In this document: piece by piece, positions 45,155 through 57,099 of the stretch
Layout of the letters: each line of letters starts with the position of its first letter
How positions within the stretch are numbered: the first letter of the stretch is position 1
Assembly: GCA_951804985.1 (NCBI GenBank)
Contig: OX638134.1
Location: 9,135,017-9,199,016 of the forward strand
Length of the DNA: 64,000 nt
Direction of reading: 5' to 3'
Source: Dryomyza anilis
Lineage: Eukaryota; Arthropoda; Insecta; Diptera; Dryomyzidae
Translations under genes and position numbers: made by a program
The notes under the pieces: model-generated
Told to the model about the DNA's origin: nothing
What the model saw: only the letters and a program-made list of their open reading frames with translations
The model's database searches: none

Positions 45155-45932
45155 ACACTGAAAAAAATAATAGATATGATGAATTTATTCATAAATATTA
45201 TGAATTTGAATCGTTATTGATGAATATAATTTTTTTTTTAATTTTCCAAAAAAGTTTTTTTATTTTTTGATTTTTTTTTTTTTTAAATATCTTGTTGGAA
45301 AAAAATGTTATTAAAAAACGAGTTGGGAAAGTTAGGTCACATGGGTAAGTTCGGTCACATGGGGCGGATTTTTATAGTCGGTCGGGCCCGACTATGGAAT
45401 ACCCTACACCTTTGGTGGGGATATTAACCCTCAGAATATCATTCATATACCAGATTTACGTCTTATATCCCCATAAATTAAAAAATTATATAAAGTATAA
45501 AAACAAAAAAAAAAAAAATTTTAAATGTAATTGGGCGGACCACGCCTATATTTAAAATTTTGAAACGCAAATATTTCATAGATTTGATTTTAATAATTTA
45601 CGGATCAAATTTCCACTATGAAAACCCGGGAAATAATGAAAAAAAATGTGGGCGGATCACGCCCATTTTTGGGCCACATATTTTTAGGTGAATTCTAACA
45701 ATACGTTTTAAATTTTATAACTATACATTGAATACTTTTCGAGTTATTAGTCCCGAAAGAGTTATATAAAATTGACTTGTATGGGAGGTGGGCGTGTCCG
45801 TTGACCGATTTGGCTCATTTTCAAACTCGGTTCCTACTTTTGTTTAAAATATATTGAGACGAAATTTCATCGCATTCTGATCAGTATTTCTCAAGTTATT
45901 CTGTATTCAGACAGCAAGACAGCAAGACAGCA

Positions 45933-45976
<44 letters not shown>

Positions 45977-46473
45977 GGACATGGCTAAACGGACTCGGGT
46001 AGTGATGCTGATCAAGAATATATATACTTTTCCATACCGGACACGCCTCCTAAGGGGCGTTACAATATATGCACAAAGTTAATATACCCTGTACCTCATA
46101 GGTGTAGGGTATAAAAATACGATAATTTTTTTCATTCGATTTATGCATGTTGAGAACTCCGAAGTATGGCAAAAAATGAACGAAAAATAAATATTTTGAT
46201 TGAAATTTGGTTTGATGAGCAGCATTCTTCAATATGATATACATATATTATTTTATGTATTTGTTCATTAATATGATGAAACGTATTCTTCACATACAGT
46301 TCATCATAGTAAAGAACACTTTTTCGTCAGTTACCAAGCGTTCTTCATATTTATGATCACTTTCATAATATAGATGTCGTTAGTGATTAATATTATGAAT
46401 GGTTCTTCAAAACAATAAATCATTGTTTGAAGAACGGAATTCATCAATATGATGTACATTTTTTTAACACAGC
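45155..46473. mobile_element. TTCATCATATT-family MITE, copy 2, split by DINE-1-like element
   Basis: Left end ACACTGAAAAAAATAATAGA then TATGATGAATTTATTCAT. The right half (46255-46473) matches 19930-20163 closely: TTCATTAATATGATGAAACG, ACAGTTCATCATA, AACACTTTTTCG and GAACGGAATTCATCAATATG. A DINE-1-like element (45317-46113) sits inside, so this copy was in place first. Confidence 0.7.
45317..46113. mobile_element. DINE-1/mini-me-like non-autonomous element, copy 2
   Basis: Same architecture as 7246-7963: AGTTGGGAAAGTTAGGTCAC, TATAGTCGG...CCGACTAT, ATACCCTACACC, a body with GGGCGGACCACGCC and GGTGGGCGTGTCC, a (GACA)n repeat with GACAGCAA variants (45910-45980), the core ending GATCAAGAATATATATACTT, and GGTGTAGGGTAT at the right. 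Established signature of dipteran mini-me/DINE-1 elements. No protein-coding capacity. Confidence 0.8.
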
Positions 46474-46753
46474 ATCAAAGCACGCATTCGAGCAATGTAG
46501 GGAATAGCCTTTTTATTGAAATGGCATTTTTATTGAACATTTCGGTCATATTTCCGGCAAACACACAGATAAATGGAATATTTAAGGAATTTACAATTGA
46601 AGTTGTATGGAAATTTAATCGCAGATTCACGGCATATTTTGGGAACGACCAAAAAGCAGACAGGTTGTGATACAAACTACGCCTTTGTCTGTTGGAAATA
46701 TGTCGAAAAAATGTTTCTAAACTGCTCCGACAGTGCCAAAAATATTGTCTGCA
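46474..46753. other. Unique segment between two MITEs
   Basis: Less AT-rich; carries a 73-codon plus frame (46449-46670) and others without recognised features. It could be internal sequence of a longer member of the neighbouring MITE family, because ACACTGAAAAAA-type ends occur at 45155 and, inverted, at 46822-46836. Confidence 0.3.
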
Positions 46754-47204
46754 AACAAAAAAAAATTCTACCTATAACCAGTATTCATCATATTGATGAT
46801 TTTATTTATTGAACTAAAACTGAATTTTTTCAGTGTTTTTCATTTTCAATATTTTTTATAAAATCTAATTTCAAACTAAAATTTCTCTCCATTTAAACAT
46901 TTATGTATTTATAATTCTGATAAGATTTATGATATTTAAATAAATAAATATGATTTGATGAACAAAAATTCAACAATATGATGAAAACTTGTTCATTAAT
47001 ATGATGAAATGGATAATTAGAAATTAAATATTATTAAACTTAAAAGAATTATATAAACATAAATGTGTACAAATTTTCGTTTAAAAATTGATGTTAAAAA
47101 ATATTGAAAATGAAAAACATTTAAAAAATACGATTTTAATTCAATGAATGAATTCGTTAATATGATGAAAACTGGCTGCTGGTAGAATTTCTTTTTGTGT
47201 GTGT
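46754..47204. mobile_element. Related foldback MITE
   Basis: Left ACAAAAAAAAATTCTACCTA then TAACCAGTATTCATCATATT; right AATATGATGAAAACTGGCTG then CTGGTAGAATTTCTTTTTGT: about 40-bp inverted ends. The inner AATATTTTTTATAAAATCTA and AAAAAATATTGAAAATGAAA regions also pair. It shares TTCATCATATT with the adjacent element. Confidence 0.65.
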
Positions 47205-47947
47205 GACTGCAATGAGTGGTTGAAGTGAATTGTTTTTTAGTGTTTTATTTATCTTTTTTTAATATAAATTGGTATTTTTTTATAAATTTAAAAATGCTCT
47301 CTTTTTCATATACATAAAATAAAAACCATGCCATATATATAATTTTTAATTAACGCACTTCCTCTACTCATAAAAAAACGCATTGTTTTTTATAAACTTT
47401 TGTGTTTGACTTTTTTTGCATTTTCTTTTATTTACACATTAAACCGCCTTTTCCGCTCGGAAGCCATTAATCAATTGGCCACAAATACAATATACATTTT
47501 AGCCATTATCATAATTTCATTATCATTATATGCATTATACACATTATTCCATTGATTTAATTATTCAATGTTATATTGTTGTATTGTAGTGTGAGTATTT
47601 TTTGCGCGCGCGCTAATCGATGTTTAAAATTCTGTGTCACGTTTTTTCACGGAATACATTTTTTTTTTTTTTTTTGTAATTTTTCATTATTATATTAGCT
47701 TCCGTTTGGTGGCACGATATTGCATGCTTTTCGCTTTTTATCATTATTAAATAATTATATTTCATTTAATATATTTGAATTATATAAATTGCAATAAAAT
47801 TAGCTCATTTAAGAGTAGCGCTCATTTAGCGCAAAGTAGTGCAAAATTCGGTTATTGTTTGGCAGTTTTTTAAAGCTAAAAAATATTGTTTTATATTTAA
47901 ATTTTATAAAAATATTAATTATAAATATATCTTAATTTTAATTTTAG
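47205..47947. other. AT-rich region before exon candidate
   Basis: Unique AT-rich DNA with a short CGCGCGCGC run near 47605. Nothing else recognised. Confidence 0.3.
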
Positions 47948-48022
47948 CTACTCGTACGAAACAAATCGGGAAATAGTCATGACTTGCTCATAAATGAACA
48001 GATACTCATCGAAAAGATAAAG
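47948..48022 (+). CDS. Candidate 75-nt internal coding exon
   Basis: Bounded by TTTTAATTTTAG (AG at 47946-47947) and AAG|GTAAGTTA (donor GT at 48023-48024). The 75 bases are an exact multiple of three and fully open in frame 1: LLVRNKSGNSHDLLINEQ then ILIEKIK. Its composition (about one-third GC) stands out from the surrounding DNA. No partner exons were recognised in this window, so the parent gene would lie largely outside it or use introns of many kb. It could also be a chance ORF between decoy splice sites. Confidence 0.35.
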
Positions 48023-48774
48023 GTAAGTTAACTGTTTTAAATATATCTACAAAATTACAAAATTAATTTATATTTAGAAATCAGATTGTATTTCTACAAA
48101 ATTAATTTAAATTTCGAAAGCAAATTACGTTTGGGGACTGCATTTTTTATTCATTCTTTTCGTCGACGAATACTTTTATTTTTATTTTTTTCAATTTAAA
48201 AATTTTCACAATTAGTCGATACATCTTTTTATAAATGTTAAATAATAGTTAAAAAAATGAATAATTTAATAAATATTAAAAAATAAACGAGCTTTAGCTT
48301 AGTCACTTAAAAAAATGTTGCGTTCTATTTTTTCTTATTAAAGTCCTAAAAATTGATTTAAATTACAGATTATTATTATTTAAATTATAAATTATGAATA
48401 AATTATGAATAAATTATACATTTTAGAGTTTTCAAAGATTTATAATAAATCATTTTTGAGCCACACTTTCGTGACTTGTAGTGTCTACTTAATATAACGC
48501 ATGACCCTCGCAAAAATGTTAATTGTTATCGATTGTTCATGTCAATATTTTCACACTTTTGACAAACAAATTTTATGTTACTAATGAATTTTAACGCATT
48601 ACGCTGACAAGCCGCAGACATGACCGACGGTCATGTCAAACCGAGTTTGTCTGCTTTTTTCAACATAACACCGCATAATTCATTGGGAATATCAAAACAA
48701 AAATTTAAATTTATACTGAAAATTGTAGTTTTTACAATAAATTAATTTTTTTTTAATATTTTTCAAAAATATTT
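48023..48774. other. AT-rich region with a small GC-richer part
   Basis: 48470-48680 is less AT-rich (ACGCATGACCCTCGCAAAAA, CTGACAAGCCGCAGACATGA then CCGACGGTC). No gene or element identified. Confidence 0.3.
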
Positions 48775-49985
48775 AAAAAAAAAATCAATTTTTCATAAAA
48801 AAAAAATTCAATGTTTCACTAAATAATACTTTTTTCACTTTAAATTCAGAGTTTTACTAAAAAAAATCAATTTTTACTAAAAATTCAATTTTTCAATAAA
48901 AATTTAATTTTTCACTTGAACTTCAATTTTTTACTAAAAATTCAAATTTTCACTAAAAAAATATAATTTTTCACGAATAATTAAATTTTTTCAATTAAAA
49001 TTCCATTTTTCACTAAAAATTAAATTTTTCACTTAAAATTCAATTTTTAACTAAAAATTCAATTTTGAATTAAAAATTCAATTTTTAACTAAAAATTCAA
49101 TTTTTCACTAAAAATTCAATTTGTCACTAGAAATTCAAATTTTCATTAAAAATTCCATTTTCACTAAAAATTCAATAATTCACTAGAAATTCAAATGTTC
49201 ATTAAAAATTCCATTTTTCACTAAAAATTCAATTTTTCACTTAAAATTAAATTTTTAACTAAAAATTCAAATTTTCACTAAAAATTTAGTTTTTACTAAA
49301 AATTTAATTTTTCACTAAAAATTAAATATTTTACTAGAGATTACATTTGTCACTTAAAGTTTAATGTATCACTAAAAATTCAAGTTTTTTCTAAAAATTC
49401 TATTTTTTTACTTAAAATTCAATTTTTCACCAAAAATGAATTTTTTAACTAAAAATTCTATTTTTCACTTAAAATTCAATTTTCACCAAAAATGAATTTT
49501 TTAACTAAAAGTTAAATTTTTAGTAAAAAAACTAAAAATTTCAATTTTCACTAAAAATTCAATTTATCACTAAAAATTCAATTTTTCACAAAAAATTAAA
49601 TTTTTCACTAAAAATTAAATTTTTCACTAAAAATTAAATTTTTCACTAAAAATTAAATTTTTCACTAAAAAATTCAATTTTTTTACTAAAAATTAAATTT
49701 TTCACTAAAAATTAAATTTTTAACTGAAAATTCAATTTTTCACTAATAATTCAATTTTTCACTAAAATTCAATTTTTCACTAAAAATTCAACTTTGCACT
49801 AGAAATTCAATTTTCCACTAATAATTCAATTTTTCACTAAAAATTCAAATTTTCACTAAAAATTCAATTTTTCACTATAAATTAAATTTTTCACTAAAAA
49901 TTCAATTTTTCACTAAAAATTCAATTTTTCACTAAAAATTCAAATTTTCATTAAAAATTTAATTTTCACTAAAATTTAATATTTT
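48775..49985 (-). repeat. 19-bp near-palindromic minisatellite, array 4 (inverted)
   Basis: AATTTTTCACTAAAAATTC units: the reverse complement of arrays 1-3. Moderately diverged, with runs of near-identical monomers at 49590-49680 and 49840-49940. Confidence 0.95.
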
Positions 49986-52119
49986 TGTATTTCCCACACT
50001 CAAATTCCCCACTTTGATATATATGACATTAAGTTATCCGCATTCCATTGTTGCTCTATGTAGCTTCACTTCAATGCAATTGTATTAAATAAATATAAAA
50101 ATATAGTGTTAATTTTAGAAATTAGCAGCTTTACCATAATTGTGCGCATAATGAGTACTTTATTGAAAATAAATATTTGTACATTTTTGGGCATAGTTTT
50201 TTTTTTATACATTTTTTTTTTGTTAAGAGTTATTATTCCTCTTTTTTTAATTTTTTTCTTAACTTTTTGTTTTTATTATTTCGTTATTTTTAAACGCACG
50301 CGAAATAACTTAAATATTTGCATTAGCAACAGCCTTTCAATGAAAAAAAAATAGTTTGTTCCACAGTTGTCAAGCGATCATAATCGATACGCTAATCATT
50401 ATCATAATAGGTTGCCGCCATCGCCTGCTGTCACATTTCTGGTCATTGCTGTCAGTTTTTATTGATTTTAGGATTATATGCGAAATTTTGCATTTTTTTA
50501 TGTTATTTGCCTTTTATATATCTATTACTTGTTGTTCCTGTAGTTTGTAGTTGTTTTATTGCCAGATTTGCTTTTGTTGTTAGTCATCGAATTGTGCTCG
50601 GAATAACCAAGTCATAAAAAAGTTTTGTTTTTAAAAATTTAAATTCAAAATACACCAGAAAATTTAAACATATAAATAATTTATAAAATGTCAGACATGA
50701 TAGTTTTAAATGGGACCAAACGTGCGCTCATATCACAATACGTCGAAATACGTACTCAGTTATTATGAACACGATACTCATAATTTATGCTGTAATTGAG
50801 AAAATTCCTAATTAAATATTTTTTAATTTTTTATTTAAAAGAAGAAATAAGTATCCTTATAACATAAAATGAATATTTTGACTTGTAGACGATTCGTTTG
50901 AAGTCACTTCGTCTATAAATTGGTATAACGTAAAGAATACGTTTCGTTTCAACTGTCCTTACATACTTTTTGTTTAATTTTACTTTTCAGAGATCTATTT
51001 CAAACACAATCGAAGATAAAATTAAATTTGACAATTGTTTTCGAGCTAATTAATTTTTAAAAAACTTCAATATTTTTGCTTGACGATTTTTTAATCGTTT
51101 TATTTAATCAAAAAAAAAATCTATTATTATTTTTGCCGTTTTTTAATTCTTAAATTCTTTTTCGTTTCAATTTATGGTAAGAATTTCCAATTTAAATTTT
51201 ATTTCATTAATTCGAATTTGCTCATTTCAAAATAATAGAAATCTCAATTTTTTCAATTTTATATTTTGAATTCTACCAATTTCAATAGAATAATCTTAAT
51301 TTTTGTTAGAATATTTTCGATTTTATTACGAAATGTCCTAATTTCAATTGGAATTAGTCAATATTTTACAATTTTACTCAATATTGATTTTAATCAATTG
51401 CTTATTTTATAATTATGATTATAACAAACATATTTTGGCTTGCCATAATTTAAATAGAATTGTAATTAAAATTATTTTTTTAATTTAATTTATTAAAAAG
51501 TATTTTTATTATAATTATAATATTTAATTCATGAGCTTTTTGGGAATAGAAACATAAATATCATTGATACAAATATGATTTCTATAAACATTATTTCCAT
51601 AAATATCATATTCATAAATAACATATCATAAGTATCATATTCATAAATAGTATAATAAAAAAAAAACAAAAATAACATTTTTTAAAAAATAATGTAATAT
51701 TTTGTATTTTAATTTATAATATTTATGGTTATTTTTAATACATTTGTATTTGTGCTGATCATTTCTATGTTAATGAAAATATTATTTTTCTATCAGCAAT
51801 TTTAATATATTTTATTAATATTATATTTAAAAGAATAATTAAATAAATGTAAGTCACCAAGTTCATAATCATAAATAACTCTACTTTAGAATTTATTATA
51901 ATTGCTGTATAAGCATTTTCAATTATTGAATATGTTTGGCAGGTGTTTAATAGATTTATACTATTCTTATTATAGATTTCAAATTAAGCAAATAAATTTT
52001 TTTTAATCATTTTACAAACTGATTTTTCTGTTTCTTTTTAAAAAATAAACCATCTGTTATGTTTTCTCAAAATTTATCAGCATTAAAAAATTAAATAAAA
52101 TTAGTTTTGTATGAAAAAA
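49986..52119. other. AT-rich region, nothing recognised
   Basis: Long AT-rich sequence. Small plus-strand frames (50106-50354, 50356-50550) are T-rich hydrophobic artefacts. AAATATCATATTCATAAATA words repeat locally at 51590-51650. Confidence 0.35.
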
Positions 52120-52980
52120 AGAATTTATATACTTAGCACAAATATTAAAAACAACTAAGTATTTTTTTTTGAAATCTTCTTGTATCAATATTAAATACAA
52201 TAGTCATAAAATAAATAATAAATATAGGTTATTAAACCTCATAATAATAATGTATATGCTTATCACAAATATTAAAAACAACTAAATACATTTTTCAAAA
52301 TCTATTTTTTATATAGTTCATTTTTAATCATATTAAACATTTACTTTTATTCCTAATTATTATAAAACTGAAAAAAAAAGTATCATAATTAACAATTATT
52401 GATAACCATTATTATAATTAATATTCGTACCACCAAATCATTGATACATCTTTTTTTTTTCAAAAATTGTTTAACATTGATTTTTTTGGTAACGGCTACC
52501 GGTCTTGTTTTAAATAATATAATCTTGTGTTATATTTTCTCAATTTTTATGAGCATTAAAAACAACAAACATAATTAGATGTTATTCAAAATCCTAATAA
52601 TTTATATACTTATCACAAATATTTCAAACAATTAAATATATTTTTTGAAAACATATTATTTACATTTTTTTAAACACATTATTATCATTTGTTTTACTTT
52701 CTAAATAGTATAACATTTAAATATACAGCATAATTAAAAATTATTAATAATCTAATATTACTCATTTAAAAAATTAATATACTTATCACGAATATATAAA
52801 TAAAATCTATTTATCAAAAACGGTTTTTACAATGATTTTCCTTTTTTAATGTATGATATACATAGATTTTATTTTCCCAAATATTATAAACCAGATAAGC
52901 AAAAATAATAATTACAAATTAATAAATATGTAGATATTATTATAATTAATATACTTATCACAACCATAACAAAATAGTAA
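52120..52980. repeat. Dispersed ATACTTATCACAAATATTAA repeat
   Basis: ATACTTATCACAAATATTAA (often followed by AAACAACTAAATA) occurs with variation near 52128, 52254, 52605, 52784 and 52948. Spacing is irregular (about 125-350 bp), so this is an eroded tandem array or several copies of one short element. Confidence 0.55.
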
Positions 52981-55384
52981 ACATATAAATGCTTAGTAAT
53001 ATAAATAATAAATTAAAAAAATAGTTTAATCAGAAATATAAAAAAATAATATTAAATATTATAAATAAGTTTTTAAAAAATAACATTTTTATATGAATAC
53101 TTAAAATAATAATTTAATAATTTCAAATAAAAACGAAATATTAATATATAAATTTTTACATTTAATAACTTCTATGTTGCATACAAATATACAAGACATT
53201 TTTATAATAAAAATAATTTACTTAAAAAATATTTATGTTTAAATAAATATTTCTCTGCGTGTATTATGCGCCACGCCCCGACTTTTGCAAATTTTCTTGA
53301 TTTATGTAAATTGTGAAAGTTATACAATAAATTGTATGGCATTTTTTTCAACCCCAAGTTAGTGTCACTACGTGCGATGATTTGCAGTGAATTTATTAAT
53401 GCAAACATGATTTTTATTGTTTATTTTATATGGTCTTTTGTGTGATTTCTTGGTATTTCCCTAGATTTTGCTAGATCATCACAATGTGACGCGCTGAACT
53501 ATTTTTATCAAACTTAAATAACGTTGTGGCTTCATTTAAATAACAGCATATTTTTACAATGACCTATGGAATTTCCTAGTAACTTGTGTTATTTATTAAA
53601 AGATTTCAACATTCGTTTTTTTTTTTAATGAATTTTATTAAATGTATTTTTTGGATTTTTGTGTCATGATTATCAGATGTGTATTTCATAAAAATGTGCA
53701 ATTTAAACTTTAAGTTAATAGTTTATTTTATAGTTTAGATTATTAACTAAATATTGGTTTTACAAGGCGCATATTTCAAATGACATTTGCAAGATAGTTT
53801 TTTTTAAAGTTAAAATGTCATTCTTTTATTTAATATATTCTCTTTAATTAATGTCTATATAAAACTCAAAGTTTAGTCAATTTATAGCTATATAATACTT
53901 TTATAAACCCCATATTAAATATTGTAAAATTATTAGTTGAGTTTTATAGCTGTACACAGTACTGTTTTATTAATAGTATAATATACTATTAATATGTTTG
54001 TATTTTTTGTATTTCTTACAATGCAAAAGTTAATATTTTTATTTTATAAATGCATTGCTTGGTTTATTTTTTATAAGTGAAAATATATTTTATTTTTATT
54101 TGGTGCGCTTTAATATTAAAAAAAATGAGTAAGTAAAATACTATTTTCAATTGCATTAAAATTGAATTTCAAAAATACGAAAATTATAAAATTAAAAAAA
54201 TATATATTTTTTTTAATTAATTTTACTTTTAAATTATTAATAACTTAAACATTTTAAAACTATATTTTTGTTTGTTTATTTTATAATATATAAAATTGAA
54301 CGTTGACCAAACTGCGCAAACAACGCCAAACTTTTAAAGGCCATCGAACTCGTCATCGAAACTATTTCACATTGAAATTTATTTAATGGACAAAACCAAA
54401 TATTTTTGCAACAAAACGAAACTAAAACGCATTTAAAAATTTGCACATGAAATCAAAACAAATTTGGCAAATTTGCAAAAATTATTTAAAAAAGTAAAAA
54501 AAAAAAATCCAAACAAATTGGACCAACGGCAAATTTCGCTAAAATAGCAAATACGAAAATAAAAAAAAACCTAATCAACAAAAACAACTGCCAAATAAAG
54601 TGAAAGAAAAAAAATAAAAAAAAAACAAAAAAATAAAAATTTAAAAATTAAAAAAAAACAAAAACTAAATGTAGCGCAAAACAAATACGTTATAAAAATT
54701 TTGGGTATTTCAGAAAATAGCGTCGCCTAACATCAGCCAATAATTTAGCCACTCTTTCATTAGATCTTTCTTTTTGTTGCTTTGTATTTTATTATTTTGT
54801 TTTTAGCGCGTTTTATCAAAAAAAATATTAATTCATTTTGTTGCTGTTTTTGGTTACAATAAACCAAATAAACAAAAAAAAAAACAAATTTTTAATTCAA
54901 TGATTTGTGAAAAATTTGCAAATTTATTAAATTTGTTGCACGTCATTCACTAGACAACCAAAAAAACCCAACAATAAATAGCAAATTTTTGCATAAATTA
55001 CGAAATTTAAAAAAAACACTGAAATAACAAAAAAAAAATAACGTGAAAGTGGCCGACTGACTGTTTGGCCGCGTCTGCTAGACGCCATTTGTGGGATAAT
55101 CCCACAAAAATAAAAAAAAACCAGCCAATAATCAAAACAACAACCATTTTAATATAATGTCAAACAAGTTTTAGCAAAAGTCGAAAAATTATTTAATACA
55201 AAGTTAAATAATATTTAATGCAGTTAAATCAATAATTTAGTTGATAATACTATATTTGAAATTAAATTTTTTAATATTTTTTAAAAATTTAATTTACGTT
55301 TTGACATTTGAACATTTTATTTTGACTTTTTGGAATCTTAATTTGAAATAAATTAAATTTTACAATAATAAAAACATATTCTGT
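52981..55384. other. AT-rich intergenic region
   Basis: Unique-looking, with A-rich low complexity at 54480-54700. GC-richer pieces at 53255-53410, 54300-54360 and 55045-55105 show no open frame with signals. Nothing supported. Confidence 0.3.
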
Positions 55385-57030
55385 GATAATTTTCTCCTTG
55401 AAAACTCTTCTCCTAGACAATGATTCTTCGGCTAATACTACCCAAACAAATATTTCCCGCACAAAATGCACATATCCAGAGACAACTCTTGCCTGAAACA
55501 TTTTTTATCCGAACAATAATTTCCCGATACCCGAGAATTTCCCGAGAAAGGAATTATTTCATTTGTTTTAAGTTTTTTATGCTGTGATTTAAAAAAAAAT
55601 GTGTTATTACACATCTCCGACAGGATTTTACCTTCGGACAGATTTATCCCTAAACAATTTATACCGGACAATATTTTTCTGAGACAATTTTATACCCGGC
55701 AATCCTTTTGTTTTTCTTTTTTGACAATATTATCATTCCCTGAGACAATTCATCCCCGTGTCATTTTTTTCCAGATACAATTCTTATTCACGAAATTCTT
55801 CACCACATCTATTTTTCACTACTTCTCGGAGACATTTTTTCTAGAGACAACACTTTCCGGATATTTCATTTCCGAAACAATCCTTCCCAAAGAATTTAGA
55901 AAATTCTTCTCAGCGTCAATTCTTCTCAGTCACAAGTCTTCCTCAATATATTTATCACCTGCAGCTCTTTGGCGAGACATTTTTTCTTCGGACAATTATT
56001 TCATGAGACAATTGAATTGAATTTAGTTCAGGAACATTTTGCCCTAAGACAATTTCTTATCAGATTTCTTCATCTATAATATTTTTTCCTTGAACAATCT
56101 TCTTCTGAAAATTCTTTCTCCGAAATACGCTGAGAATTAATCCATAAATTCTTCCCTGGACAATTCTTACTCGAAACAATTATTCCCATTTTTTCCGAAC
56201 AATTATTTACCGAAACAATTGTTCTCTGAGACATTTTTTCTACGGACAATTTATCCATTATATATTTTTTCCCTGGAAATTCATCCTCAAACCTATTATT
56301 TCTCTCCAAGACTTTCCTTCCCGGAAACAATTCTTAAACGAGAAAAATCAATTCATACCGCAGAATTGATTTCCAGAAATCAATTCTTCCCTGAAAATTA
56401 ATTCCTGTATAAATTCAGTACCGGACAATTATTCTCAGAGAGAATAAAGCCTTGTGACAAATATTCCCTTCAATTATTCTACATAGTAAGCTCTTCCCCG
56501 AGACAATTGAATTGCTTCGAAGCAATTCTTCACTCCAGGAAATTCATGTGAAAGCCGATTTTTCGGAAAACAAATCGAGAGGGGGGAGAATAGTCTCGAT
56601 ATGTAAAGTATTGCCTCTGGATAGCATATTCTTGGTTAAAAATTGTCCTTCCTGATTCAATTAACGCATTCAGAAAAAAAAATCCCTTTAAAATTGATCA
56701 ATACGACAGTCAGTTATTGATTTAATAGTACAGAAAAAAATAAATATTTTCATATATACAATTTTATAGTAGGTACTTTTGAGTATTTAATGGTATTTAT
56801 GATTAACATAATAATTTATACTACATGGTATTTATTTTCTAAGTGCGATAGAGTTCTTTTCCGAAACTATTATCCCCGAAGAAATTTTCTCTGAACAATT
56901 CATCCCCGGAGAATTCATCGCTGAAAAAATAATCTTCCCTGAACAAAATTCTTACCAGAGACAGGTCTTACCTGATATAATTCTATTTTGTCAGCTCTTC
57001 GCCGGTATATTTTTCTCTAGACAATAATTC
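55385..57030. repeat. Degenerate ACAATTCTTCCC array, locus 2
   Basis: Same irregular motif family as 8405-9985 (GAGACAATTCTTCCC, CCGGACAATTTATCC, CTGAGACATTTTTTC), strongly diverged. The long frames at 55601-56020 (+) and 56070-56330 (-) are by-products of it. Interrupted at about 56665-56850 by a MITE-like fragment. Confidence 0.7.
56665..56850. mobile_element. CAGAAAAAA...TTATTGATTTAATAG MITE fragment
   Basis: Has TTCAGAAAAAAAAATCCCTT, ATTGATCAATACGACAGTCA, TTATTGATTTAATAG then TACAGAAAAAAATAAATATT, and ends near TGGTATTTATTTTCTAAGTG. It resembles parts of the family at 22205 and 30264 and lies inside the degenerate array. Confidence 0.45.
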
Positions 57031-57099
57031 CCCGCCGCATATGAATAGAATATATTTGAATTGTATTTAATTTTTATTATTTTGGATTGTTATTGAAAT

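Noticed and set aside
55601..56330. Frames of 139 and 86 codons
   Set aside because: They read through the degenerate ACAATTCTTCCC array in opposite directions.
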